64,000 bases of DNA from Luteitalea pratensis (GCF_001618865.1 NZ_CP015136.1:1089001-1153000); one strand, 5' to 3'; shown: positions 26,249 through 37,825, counted from the stretch's first letter. The notes: a model not told the origin generated them from the letters alone. Numbers and translations are program-made.

Positions 26249-26413
26249 GCCATTCCTACCCGGGGACAGCGAGCAGCGGCGCCTTCGGCCAGTGGCCAAC
26301 ACGCTCGATCGTCTGAAGCTCGACTGCACCGTCTGGCTGCCGGCTCACCCGCCGAACCCCGATCGGCCCCTCACCAAAGACGTGTCGTGAAAGCCGTCGG
26401 CGCAGGACAGTAG
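26249..26413 (+). pseudogene. Internally deleted partial copy of the MBL-fold hydrolase gene
   Basis: Bases 26249-26289 match 20681-20727 of the intact MBL gene (sharing GGGGACAGCGAGCA and GCGCCTTCGGCCAG). They are followed at once by a segment that matches 21919-22045, the last 40 codons and the stop (sharing ACGCTCGATCGTCTGAAGCT and CCGAACCCCGATCGGCCCCT). About 1.2 kb between these two parts is missing, and several point differences have accumulated. The join is out of frame. The intact copy lies 4 kb upstream on the same strand. Confidence 0.85.
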
Positions 26414-26516
26414 CTGAAGCCGCAGGCCCGCCGTTCGTCGGCCACCAAGGCGTGGCCGACCCGGGTCGATGGCACGGAGGGCGTCTACGCACTGGTGCTG
26501 GAACTACAATCGGCGC

Positions 26517-27148
26517 ATGCCTGAACCGGCCGACATCACGGGCCTGCTGAGAGCATGGAGCCGGGGAGACGACGAAGCGCTCGAGCAACTCATGCCGCTG
26601 GTCTACGCCCAGCTCCATGCGCAAGCCCGGCGCTACATGCGGAGCGAGCGCGCTGACGTCACGCTGCAAAGCACAGCGCTCGTCCATGAGGTGTACCTGC
26701 GTCTCACCAAGGCACGCGACTTGAACTGGACCGATCGTGCCCACTTCTTCGCACTGTCGGCACAGATCATGCGGCATATTCTGGTCGAGGCGGCGCGTGC
26801 CCGGACCGCCTCGAAGCGAGGCGGCGGCGCTGCACGGGACGGACGCTCGCCGGCGATCGATCCGGACCAGATTCCGACGGCCCAGTCCGACACGGCTTTC
26901 ATGCTCTGTGCGCTCGACGACGCGCTCGACCGCCTGGCGCAGCACGATTCCAGACGAGCGAAGGTGATCGAGATGCGCTTCTTTGCTGGACTGAGCGTCG
27001 AAGAAACGGCGGGCCTGCTGCAGGTCTCGCCGCAAACGGTGATGCGGGACTGGCGGCTGGCGAAGGTGTGGCTTGCGCGTGAGTTGAGGGCTGATGGGTG
27101 CGCCACTAGTGGCGTGACGCGCGCAGCAGGCAGGTCGACCCGGCATTA

Positions 27149-27149
<1 letters not shown>
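26517..27149 (+). CDS. ECF-type RNA polymerase sigma factor (TIGR02999-like), partner of kinase 1
   Basis: 210 residues from the ATG at 26517, where the conserved protein begins (MPEPADITGLLRAWSRGDDE). Region 2 spans about residues 20-95 ('HFFALSAQIMRHILVEAARAR', with a basic 'ASKRGGG' patch). Region 4 is near 125-190 ('RAKVIEMRFFAGLSVEETAGLLQVSPQTVMRDWRLAKVWL'). This group lacks a classic anti-sigma gene and is typically followed by a large Ser/Thr kinase, as here. Its stop overlaps a possible GTG start of that kinase by one base. A very similar pair occurs at 57266-60750. Confidence 0.9.
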
Positions 27150-30097
<2,948 letters not shown>

Positions 30098-30137
30098 GCC
30101 GACCACGTGTTGCGTGTTGCAGCTCGGACAACTCAAT

Positions 30138-30692
30138 TCAACGGTGTCCCCGTCCGAATTGCCGCGCGGGAATTCTGTACGGTAGCGAGGCCCTGCTGGG
30201 CACCAACTGGTACAGATACAGGTAATCCTTCGTTCTCACCAGGATCGCCACCAGTTCATACACGCAGTTCTCGTCAGTGAGCTTCCAACGAAACTCGCGA
30301 ACGGTGTTGGCTCTCTCGTCGAGCGTCCAGATGGCGGAGGCGACGGCTAGCGAGTTACAGCGAAGCTCCACACCCGCTTCGCGGTTGTCGGCCGCGAATG
30401 GCGTGACGACGGCGAAGTTCAGCGAGACAGGTGGCTCGTACAGCCGCTGTTGGACGAACGCGACATCCAGTGGCAGCGCCGTCGTGCGCGCGGATGGCCC
30501 GTGCGAGTCCGCCGCCACGCTGATCATGTAGATCTCGGAACTGGCACGTCCGAGATCCTGGGCCCACTCGCCATTGGTCATCACCGGCGAAGGGTGCGCG
30601 TCGCTCGACTGATCGGCCCCTGGAAGCGCAGCGGGTGTTGCCAGATGAAACGTCGCACAAACGGCGAGCGGCAGCCGGAGCGTTGCCCACAT
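30138..30692 (-). CDS. Hypothetical secreted protein
   Basis: 184 residues. The ATG at 30692 has GAGGGAGG six bases upstream and opens a signal peptide (MWATLRLPLAVCATFHLATP), so the longer ORF start is rejected. No known domain was recognised. The mature part has a two-cysteine pattern (LRCNSL ... DENCVYELV) and alternating hydrophobic strands (EFRWKLTDENCVYELVAILV), suggesting a small beta-rich domain. It is convergent with kinase 1 across 40 bases. A 38-codon ORF with its own ribosome site lies 11 bases upstream on the same strand. Confidence 0.7.
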   Translation of the reverse strand: MWATLRLPLAVCATFHLATPAALPGADQSSDAHPSPVMTNGEWAQDLGRASSEIYMISVAADSHGPSARTTALPLDVAFVQQRLYEPPVSLNFAVVTPFAADNREAGVELRCNSLAVASAIWTLDERANTVREFRWKLTDENCVYELVAILVRTKDYLYLYQLVPSRASLPYRIPARQFGRGHR

Positions 30693-30703
30693 GGAAACCT
30701 CCC

Positions 30704-30820
30704 TCAACGGTTGCCGTCGAGCGTGCCGTGGATGCTCGCGAGAGTGAGGCTGGTCCCGAGAACGAGCATGGCCCCCACTGAAGTGATGAACCCCAGGTGT
30801 CGGCGAGTTCGCAGTCTCAT
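30704..30820 (-). CDS. Small membrane or secreted peptide, 38 residues
   Basis: MRLRTRRHLGFITSVGAMLV and the residues after it form a basic N-terminus, one hydrophobic helix and a short polar tail (ASIHGTLDGNR). GGAGG stands seven bases before the ATG. It is followed after 11 bases by the secreted hypothetical gene, so they would share a transcript. It is too short for confident family assignment. The 190 bases upstream, to the tyrosinase relic, show no other gene. Confidence 0.5.
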   Translation of the reverse strand: MRLRTRRHLGFITSVGAMLVLGTSLTLASIHGTLDGNR

Positions 30821-31011
30821 GACGTACCTCCAGTCGTATGGGGGGAACTGGCGATTCAATGGAGGAGCCGCGCCGGCTCCTCGGCTCACGCACGACCACG
30901 TGGCTCGAGGCTCGACCCGCGGGGTGATGCGCGTTCACGGGGTTAAGCGCAGAACCGGCGGCGGAACTTCAACGGAAATGTGACAGGCCAAGAGGACGCC
31001 TGACAGGCAGA

Positions 31012-32900
31012 CTAACCCTGGACGGCGAGTTCGATGGCCGTGCCGCGCCTGGTCACGGTCGCCTTCGGCAGGAGCGCCAGGCGCAGCAGCGTGCGCGCGT
31101 AGATGTTCACCAACACATGACACGCGGGCTGGTCGTCGCGTTGCGTACCCGCCGGTCGATCGTCGAGCGCGTGGGCTGCCTTGGTGTGGACGTTGCGCAC
31201 GGCGACGCGGGCCTTCGGTGCGAGCAGCAGGCGCGAGTACCGTGCGCCACGCGGCGGTCCGGCCTGCACGGGCACGGGCAACTCACCGAGCACGGGCATC
31301 ACCATGGCGCCGATGCCGCGTGATCGGTAGGAGATCGTGGTGGCCAGTGTGACGGCGCCCTTGGCGGCCATCGAGGCGATGGTGGCGTAGTCCACGTCGG
31401 CCCCCGTGCCGAATCCCATGCCGAACACCACGGTGTCGGCGAAGCTGCCGTCGGGGATCGAACTCATGAGCGCGCCCGACGTGCGGATGCCGTCGGTGAG
31501 CATCGCCAGGTAACGGCGTTCATCGGCCGGCAGGTTGCCGAACGGCGCGGCCACGAGCGTGGAGTGGACGTCGGCCAGGGCGTCGGCCAGCGGTGTGCTG
31601 CCGCCCGGCGACATGCCTGCAACGGCCCCGTCGAAGGCGGCCTGGCTGTGCGTACCTCCGGCCTTGACCAGGCCGTAGCCCGGCGCCGGCAGGACGTTTA
31701 CGAAATCGTTGGCGATGCCCATCCGGCGGAACGTCTTGACGCCTGCCACCACGTACGTGACGCCGCTCTCGTGCACCGTCTCGCAGTCCTGCAGGAACGT
31801 CGACACGCCACGTGTCGCGGCGGCCCACTTGGTTACGTCCGGATCGCTACTGATCATCGGATCGGGCGTCATGGCGAGCATGCTGCCCGTGCGGTCGAGG
31901 CCGAGCCCGACGATGGCGATCGAGTCGTAGGTGTAGCCGAGGGCGCGGAAGTCGAGCGTGTCCGCGTTGATCACCGGCCCGAGCGCGGCGAAGTCGGGCA
32001 TCGGATGTCCGTGGCAATCGTGGCGTTGGTGCCGTACCCCGCCGCGCCGCCGTGCCAGCGATACATCAGGTCGTTCCGGTGATGGTGTGCCACTCCGCCG
32101 GCAAGCGGGTATTCCGTGGCATGGCCGTCCACCTGCCACATCGCCCATAGCCGGTCGATGTTGCAGTGGTGCAGGTGGAAGATCGGGTCGAAGGGCGACG
32201 CGGTCGGATTGTTCATGTGGCCGCCGATCCAGCCGTGCAGCCCGTTGCGCAGTTGCTGTGCAGGGAAGCTGGTGAGGCCGTTGCCGCTCTCGAGCGCCTG
32301 CTACGTCGAGTACGAGGCCATGTCGAGCAGTTCACGCAGGTCCGTGGCCGAGGGCAGAGAGCCGACGCCAGACGAGTTGCGACGGAGGGCGCCGTCGAAC
32401 GTGCCGAATCCCATTGAAGTCCGGCAGCCGCCAGCCGGTGGGGCCCGCAGGCCACCACGCGGGCGCGGGTGTCGGATTGGTGCCCGTCGTGGGCGCGTCC
32501 GCGCCGAAGTAGCCACTGCGCACCTCGTCGCCGACCGACCCATCCGGGCCGAGGAAGTCGTCGGTGAGAATCGATACAGGGTCGGTCCAGTCCCAGTACG
32601 GCATCATCACGCCTGGCACCTTCGTCTGCAGGTCCAGCTCGAGCCGGTACAGGAAGTAGCGATGCCAGCTGAGGAAGCTGTAGCGACCGAGTCCGCCGTG
32701 CCCGAAGTTCACCGACGCCGCGCCGGGCGCAAACGCGCTCTGGATCATGCGGTGTATGGCGCCAGTTGGTCCCAGCGACTGTACTGCTGGGCCGCAGGCG
32801 CAGCCGGATTGACGATGTCGGCCTTCTTCAACACGCAGGCGCGGGCGAAGTCCTCGCGCTCGGCGGACGACAGGAACTTGGCGTTCTTGCGGATGCCCAT
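31012..32900 (-). pseudogene. Tyrosinase fused to a vWA domain, broken by several frameshifts and a stop
   Basis: The start at 32900 (MGIRKNAKFLSSAEREDFAR) has GGGAGA upstream. Across three frames the protein shows the CuA helix FLSWHRYFLYRLELDL, PYWDWTDP, the CuB region HGWIGGHMNNPTASPFDPIF and LHHCNIDRLW, followed by a von Willebrand A domain (VGLGLDRTGSM as MIDAS, then AMLTDGIRTSG). Lesions: a one-base loss near 32745 (stop after APYTA), a shift near 32410 before MGFGTFDG, an in-frame TAG near 32304 (MASYST-stop-QALESGNG), and a one-base loss near 32000. The last intact frame (31012-32000) still encodes the vWA half. An intact protein would be a roughly 630-residue copper oxidase with an adhesive or metal-binding tail. 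Confidence 0.8.
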
Positions 32901-32999
32901 CACGTTCTCCCTTGCAGTAGCGGCCAGGCTGTCGCAGCAGGGAGGGAGCTGGCAGTCCAAAGATGCTTTCAGGTCTGTTCCAGGCGGACCGCCGTGGTC

Positions 33000-35555
33000 A
33001 TGGCGGATCGAGTCGGCACGGCCCCGTTGAATAAAACGTCGACGTTGCGCGGTGCGGACATCGCCACGAGGCCGCCAGGCATCAGCCCGCGTTCGGCATC
33101 GGCCGGGTTGATCGTTCCAAAGAAGGATCGCGTATGTGCGGACCGTCGCGCCGTATCGGAGTTGCAGCTGAACTGGGCCCTTTCGCCAGGCGATGTCCTG
33201 GGCCACTACCGTGTCATCGCGCCACTCGGAGCGGGCGGGATGGGGCAGGTCTTCCTCGCCGAGGACACCCGGCTCGGGCGCAAGCTCGCCCTGAAGGTGC
33301 TCGCCCCGCAGAGCCTGGCCACCGGGGAACTCATCGAACGATTCGATCGCGAGGCGCGCAGCGTCTCTGCCCTCAATCACCCCAACATCATCACGATGTA
33401 CGACACGGGGCAGATCGGCGGCACGCGCTACATCGCCACGGAGTTCATCGAGGGGAAGACGCTGCGTGTGCTTCTTGGCCACGGCCGGATGGACGTCCGT
33501 CAGTCCCTCGAGATCGCCGCGCAGGTGGCGCAGGCCCTTATTGCCGCCCATGCCGCCGGTGTCGTGCACCGGGACTTGAAGCCCGAGAACGTCATGCTGC
33601 GCCACGACGGCTACGTGAAGGTGCTCGACTTCGGCCTTGCCAAGTCGCGTGGCATCGTCACCGGCTCGAGCAACGCAGGTGCCGGGCGCGTCTACGAAAC
33701 CGCGGCAGGCATCGTGATGGGCACGGTGCGGTACATGGCGCCCGAACAGGCGCGAGGCCAGGAAAGCGACGCGCGTACGGACCTCTTCGCACTCGGCGTG
33801 GTCCTCTACGAGATGCTCGCGGGCGCGACACCATTCGCGGGCGCCACCGCGGCCGACACCATCGGCGCGCTCCTGCGCCAGGAGCCACAGCCGATTGCCG
33901 ACGTTCCCGATGACGTGAATCGCATCACCTTGACGGCGCTGCGCAAGGACCGATCGGAGCGCTATCAGTCGGGAGCGTTGCTGCTCGACTCCCTGCGATC
34001 GGCCCAGCGTGCACTCGAGTCTCGCCTCGGCGACGCCACCCTCGTCATGCCGTGGACGCCTCCGACGGCGGTATCGGACAGCCCGAGCGTGGGCGCGTCC
34101 ACGCCAGCGACCCGGCCGACCGAGAGGACGATCACGCCCAGGCGACGGTACGTCCGCAGGACCCCCCGCTCGCTGGCGGTGTTGCCGATCGCGGCCGATC
34201 GTGCGCATGCCGACGAGCAGTACATCGCCGAGGGACTGACCGAAAGCCTGATCAACAACCTGTCACAGATGCCGCGCCTGCGAGTCATGGCGCGCAGCAC
34301 GGTCGTCCGCTGTTGTAGCCCCGACGTCACCGATCCGCGGGCCATCGGGCGCGAGCTCGGGGTGCAGGCCGTGCTCACCGGCCGGTTGACGCAGCGTGGC
34401 GAGACATTCGCGGTGAGTGTCGCGCTGATCGACGTCGAGGATGGATCGCAGCTGTGGGGCACCAGCCTCCACCGGCCATCGCGCGACCTGTTCACGCTGC
34501 AGGCCGATATCTCGCACGAGCTGACCACCGCGCTCAGCGTCCGACTGACCCGCGAGCAGAAGCAGCGATTGGCGAGGCGCCACACGGCGAACGCGTCGGC
34601 TTACCGCCTGTACCTGCGCGCACGCTATCTGTGCAACCAGCGGACGCGACCCGCGCTGGAGGAGGCGCAGATGCTCCTCGAGCAGGCGGTCACCGAGGAT
34701 GCGGACTTTGCGCTGGCCTACGCCGCGCTCGCCGACTGCTGTTCATTGCTGGCGGTAAGCCTGCGGCCCTCGTCGAGCGGTCCGACGATCCGGAAGGCAC
34801 GGGACGCCGCCTTCAAGGCATTGACGCTCGACGATGGTCTTGCGGAGGGCCACGCGTCGCTGGCGTTCATCGCGTTCCGGTTCGACTGGGACTGGCCGCG
34901 CGCCGAGGCCGAGTTCGTCCGCGCCCTTGCGCTCAACCCAGGGCACGCGCCGTCGCGGCAGTGGCACGCGATGTTCCTGGCGGCCCGTTCGCGCCTCGAC
35001 GCGGCGCTTGCCGAGATGCGGGCGGCGCTCGAACTCGATCCGTTGTCGCTCAACGTCCAGACTGGTGTCGGACGGATCCTGCATTTCGCGCGACGTTTCG
35101 AGGACGCCGTCACGCAGTACGAGCACGTGCTGCGGACCAACCCATCCTTCGGACAGGCGTATCTCGATCTGGCGCTGACTCGCGTGGCGACCGGTGAATT
35201 CGCGGCCGCCCGCGAATGCCTCGACCACGCGGAACGGTTGATGGGGCGGGTCTCGACGATCATGGTCGTCCGGGGCGTCTGCGCCGCCCGTGCGGGCCGT
35301 CCCGATGAAGCGCGATCCATCCTCGCCGAGCTCCAGTCGTGGTCTGGACAGGGTGATACGGGCATTGGCGATCTGGCATGCCTCGCGGCGGAGCTTGGCG
35401 ACTGGGATCTGGCCCTCCCATGGCTGCGGGAGGCCTGTGCCATGCGCGCGGCGTTCATCGCCTACGTCGACGTCGAGCCGGTGATGTCACCCCTGATCGA
35501 GAACCCCGAGTCGCGGGCGCTGCTCCAGCCATACGGATTCGCAAGCGATCGCTGA
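33000..35555 (+). CDS. Kinase 2: Ser/Thr protein kinase with TolB-N-like domain and TPR repeats
   Basis: 851 residues if started at the ATG at 33000; later TTG starts just before 'LNWALSPGDVLGHYRV' are possible, and the first 55 residues look non-conserved. The kinase domain has GAGGMGQVFLAEDTRLGRKLALKVL, HRDLKPENVML, DFGLAKSRG and VRYMAPEQARG. A linker leads to a TolB N-terminal/FlgO-like domain (SLAVLPI ... EQYIAEGLTESLINNLSQMP ... IGRELGVQAVLTGRLTQRGE). At least four TPR-like units follow, for example 'AEFVRALALNPGHAPSRQWHAMFL' and 'EDAVTQYEHVLRTNPSFGQAYL'. No convincing membrane helix is seen, unlike the other three kinases, so it may be cytosolic. It is divergent from the tyrosinase relic. 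Confidence 0.88.
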   Translation: MADRVGTAPLNKTSTLRGADIATRPPGISPRSASAGLIVPKKDRVCADRRAVSELQLNWALSPGDVLGHYRVIAPLGAGGMGQVFLAEDTRLGRKLALKVLAPQSLATGELIERFDREARSVSALNHPNIITMYDTGQIGGTRYIATEFIEGKTLRVLLGHGRMDVRQSLEIAAQVAQALIAAHAAGVVHRDLKPENVMLRHDGYVKVLDFGLAKSRGIVTGSSNAGAGRVYETAAGIVMGTVRYMAPEQARGQESDARTDLFALGVVLYEMLAGATPFAGATAADTIGALLRQEPQPIADVPDDVNRITLTALRKDRSERYQSGALLLDSLRSAQRALESRLGDATLVMPWTPPTAVSDSPSVGASTPATRPTERTITPRRRYVRRTPRSLAVLPIAADRAHADEQYIAEGLTESLINNLSQMPRLRVMARSTVVRCCSPDVTDPRAIGRELGVQAVLTGRLTQRGETFAVSVALIDVEDGSQLWGTSLHRPSRDLFTLQADISHELTTALSVRLTREQKQRLARRHTANASAYRLYLRARYLCNQRTRPALEEAQMLLEQAVTEDADFALAYAALADCCSLLAVSLRPSSSGPTIRKARDAAFKALTLDDGLAEGHASLAFIAFRFDWDWPRAEAEFVRALALNPGHAPSRQWHAMFLAARSRLDAALAEMRAALELDPLSLNVQTGVGRILHFARRFEDAVTQYEHVLRTNPSFGQAYLDLALTRVATGEFAAARECLDHAERLMGRVSTIMVVRGVCAARAGRPDEARSILAELQSWSGQGDTGIGDLACLAAELGDWDLALPWLREACAMRAAFIAYVDVEPVMSPLIENPESRALLQPYGFASDR

Positions 35556-35704
35556 CAGGATCACCGAGGCGACGTGATCCGGGGGTGCCCGACACCACGC
35601 AACACACGCCTGCATTGGCGTCTCCACTGGTTCGCGGGCTCTGGACACGCGAGCAGGCTGTGAGGTCAGCGGCCGTCCGAGCGCGCGGTGCAGCATGACC
35701 CGGT

Positions 35705-35758
35705 GCGCGACAAACGCGGACGACATCACGATCCTGCCTCGCTGCGTCACCGCAACTC
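35705..35758 (+). repeat. Dispersed intergenic repeat, copy A
   Basis: This segment and copy B (37540-37593) share CGACAAACGC at one end and a nearly unbroken core (CGATCCTGCCTCGCTGCGTCA) continuing to 'ACTCGT'. A second shared word, CCTGCATTGGCG, occurs at 35608 near copy A and at 37671 near copy B, but on the opposite side. The 345-base gap 35556-35900 contains no gene that I can support. Confidence 0.55.
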
Positions 35759-35900
35759 GTCGACTGGTTGGGCGTGACCGGCCTGACGGGCCGGCCGATA
35801 CGCGGCGCGGCGGCAGCGGTGAGAAACCGTTGGTAGGGACCGCTCTCCGAGCGGTCCATCACAGTGCGGTGATGATCCCGAGGGCGAGCCAACGCGGCGT

Positions 35901-36269
35901 TCATCGCGCTGACCGGCGGTCGACGACGTACACGATCAGGTGCGCGACGCCGATGCCGATGAGCACCAGGCCAAACCACTGGGCGCCATCCGGGATCGGG
36001 CTCGTCTGGTTGTCAAAACCTGAAATGACGGCGTTCACGGCCAGGATCCCTGCCGCACCTACGGCGACCCACGTGAGACCGGACAGCAGCAACAGGCGCT
36101 GGACCGGCCACCTGTCGCCGTCAACCTTGTCGTCGGACGGCGGCACGGGCACCCCCTTCTCGAGTGCGGCCAGCCGCTCCCGGTGCGCCATCAGGCGACG
36201 CGCGTGCACCAACCAGAGGCGAAATGCGACAAAGGCGATGACGGCGATTGTGACGATGGCGACTTCCAT
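35901..36269 (-). CDS. DUF6249-type small membrane protein
   Basis: 122 residues with three hydrophobic segments (VTIAVIAFVAFRLWLV, LLLLSGLTWVAVGAAGILAV, WFGLVLIGIGVAHLIVYVV). The cytoplasmic segment between the first two is RRLMAHRERLAALEKGVPVP, the hallmark of the family found next to ECF sigma/anti-sigma pairs. AAGGAG precedes the ATG. It is transcribed away from the sigma-factor gene 100 bases further on. The role is unknown; association with envelope-stress sigma systems suggests membrane sensing. Confidence 0.85.
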   Translation of the reverse strand: MEVAIVTIAVIAFVAFRLWLVHARRLMAHRERLAALEKGVPVPPSDDKVDGDRWPVQRLLLLSGLTWVAVGAAGILAVNAVISGFDNQTSPIPDGAQWFGLVLIGIGVAHLIVYVVDRRSAR

Positions 36270-36280
36270 GCGATGACGCT

Positions 36281-36315
36281 CCTTGCGGGTTTATACCCGC
36301 GGAGTACCTGCAAGG
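36281..36315. promoter_or_regulatory. Two overlapping hairpins in the divergent DUF6249/sigma promoter region
   Basis: GCGGGT-TTAT-ACCCGC (36285-36300) is a perfect short hairpin. The longer left arm CCTTGCGGGT (36281-36290) can instead pair with ACCTGCAAGG (36306-36315) with one mismatch. The two structures exclude each other. The left arm overlaps the ribosome site of the DUF6249 gene. Confidence 0.45.
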
Positions 36316-36369
36316 TTGCGGCGCCGCCCGCTGCTGAAATGCAACCACCAGACAGAGTTGCGCGTATCA

Positions 36370-36900
36370 ATGCCCGACGTGGAAGACGAGGTCCAGGGCC
36401 TGCTCCGTGCCAGACGGTACGACGAGGCGTTCGAACGGCTGCTGGACCGGCACGAGGCGCAGGTCTTCCGCATGGCCGTCATGATGCTTCGCGATCACGG
36501 GCGCGCCGAGGAACTCACCCAGGACATATTCCTGCAGTTCTGGCGTGTCTTGCCCCGGTATGACGGGCGAGCGGCACCGTCGACATGGCTGTACACGATG
36601 GCCCGCAACGCGTGCCTGTCGGCGCTGCGGGCGGCGGTCCATCGCCGCACCAGCCCGCTGGAGGACGTGCCAGAGCCAGCGGCCGCCAGGCCCGCACCTG
36701 TCGACGCGCTGGACATCCGCCAACTCGTGTCACGGTTGCCGGACGTGCAGCGGGAGATCGTGACGCTGTTCTACCTGCAGGATCGAAGTCTCAAGGAAGT
36801 CGCTCTTGGGCTCGACCTGCCAGAGGGCACCATCAAGAGTCACCTGCACCGATCACGACAGGCATTGGCGAGAATGATGCTGGAACGAGGGGGCGAGTGA
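36370..36900 (+). CDS. ECF sigma factor (RpoE-like)
   Basis: 176 residues. Region 2: LLDRHEAQVFRMAVMMLRDH, 'AEELTQDIFLQFWRVLPRYDGRAAPSTWLYTMARNACLSALR'. Region 4: LPDVQREIVTLFYLQDRSLKEVALGLDLPEGTIKSHLHRSRQAL. The start at 36370 begins directly before the conserved part. It ends in TGATG overlap with the anti-sigma gene, giving strict co-translation. The pair is of the classic type controlled by a membrane anti-sigma factor, unlike the kinase-linked sigma factors elsewhere in the window. Confidence 0.93.
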   Translation: MPDVEDEVQGLLRARRYDEAFERLLDRHEAQVFRMAVMMLRDHGRAEELTQDIFLQFWRVLPRYDGRAAPSTWLYTMARNACLSALRAAVHRRTSPLEDVPEPAAARPAPVDALDIRQLVSRLPDVQREIVTLFYLQDRSLKEVALGLDLPEGTIKSHLHRSRQALARMMLERGGE

Positions 36901-37298
36901 TGACCTGTGATGAGGCGCAGGAGGCGGTGTTGGACGCGATCGACGAAGGGCGGGTCCCTGAAGGAGCCCTGGCCCTGCATCTCGAAGGCTGCCGCCGGTG
37001 TGCGGAGCTGTTCGAGTCGCATCGGATGCTCGATCGACGGCTTGCAGAGGCCTTCCCGCTGCCCACGTTGAGTCCTTCGTTCCGGCCGGCGTTGCGTCGC
37101 CGGATCCAGCGCGAGCAGGCGCCCACATGGTGGCCTGCGTTGCCGGAGGCGGTGCACCTCATCGCCTGCAGCCTCGCGACCGTCGTTGTCGGGCTCATCC
37201 TGCCCGTGCCGCCGGCGACAACGATGACGCTGGGGGTCCTGGGAACAGGACTCAGCTACGTCCTGCTCGTGGTGGTCGAGGAGGCGGTCACTGGATAG
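36900..37298 (+). CDS. Membrane anti-sigma factor with zinc-binding HxxxCxxC
   Basis: 132 residues. The N-terminal domain has an early Cys (MTCDEAQ) and HLEGCRRC, forming the ZAS/zf-HC2 zinc site. Two hydrophobic helices follow (LIACSLATVVVGLILPV and TLGVLGTGLSYVLLVVV). It should hold the upstream sigma factor at the membrane and release it upon a stimulus. The ATG shares its A with the sigma stop (TGATG). No substantial periplasmic domain remains, so sensing may be through the zinc site or the membrane. Confidence 0.9.
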   Translation: MTCDEAQEAVLDAIDEGRVPEGALALHLEGCRRCAELFESHRMLDRRLAEAFPLPTLSPSFRPALRRRIQREQAPTWWPALPEAVHLIACSLATVVVGLILPVPPATTMTLGVLGTGLSYVLLVVVEEAVTG

Positions 37299-37539
37299 CG
37301 CCCTGAGCTTTCAGTGCCGGGTAGGGGAGCGGCTGCCCGTCGCCTCAGCCTTGGTGGCTGGCGGCGCTTTGTCGAGCTGCTGTTTCAGCCCGCCCGCAGG
37401 CATGGTCAAGCGCCGCCAGGCGCATCGTGCGACGTTTGGCAGCGGCACGTCAGCCAGTACCAGCTGGCGGGCCACGCAGCAAATTGCTTTGGGAAGACGC
37501 TCGCGGTGAGCGAAGGTTGGCGGACCAGCCGAACCGCTG

Positions 37540-37593
37540 CCCGACAAACGCCAGCGATGTGGCGATCCTGCCTCGCTGCGTCAACGCCACTCG
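37540..37593 (+). repeat. Dispersed intergenic repeat, copy B
   Basis: Same core as copy A, in the same orientation. About 45 bases further on, GGCGCAGCGAGAATG is partly complementary to the core, so a hairpin can form. The 347-base gap 37299-37645 that holds it shows no gene I can support. The copy ends about 50 bases before the small gene at 37646. Confidence 0.55.
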
Positions 37594-37645
37594 TGTGTGC
37601 AATGCGATACAGACGTGACGCCCCTGGCGCAGCGAGAATGCACAC

Positions 37646-37825
37646 ATGGCGACCATACCTGATGTCCCTGCATTGGCGAGTACCAAGGGCGACGAGCGAT
37701 GGCAACAGTGGGTGGCGAGGGGCGTCGCGCACGACGCTGACGTTCGCCATCGTACGAAGGTGATCGCAATGCTGATTGTCTCGACTGGCGCACTCGTGCT
37801 CGCACTGTTGCTCGGCCTCAATTGA
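37646..37825 (+). CDS. Small single-helix membrane protein, 59 residues
   Basis: The frame reads ATIPDVPALASTKGDERWQQ, then WVARGVAHDADVRHRTKVIA and a C-terminal membrane helix MLIVSTGALVLALLLGLN. The order 'PxxPxLxxxKGDxRWQQWxxxGxxxD' followed by a basic stretch and a helix recalls short conserved proteins of unknown function in this kind of bacterium. Codon use is like the neighbours. The ribosome site is weak (GCGAGAATGC). The cytoplasmic part and single anchor suggest a small regulatory or docking peptide. Confidence 0.6.
   Translation: MATIPDVPALASTKGDERWQQWVARGVAHDADVRHRTKVIAMLIVSTGALVLALLLGLN

Noticed and set aside
25474-26253. The 259-codon minus-strand ORF as one intact gene
   Set aside because: Its first 150 residues are low-complexity, and the last part is only one frame of a broken deacetylase.
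35705-37593. The repeats as an integron attC pair or a CRISPR
   Set aside because: Only two copies, no regular spacing, no integrase or cas gene, and no attC-like core sites could be identified.
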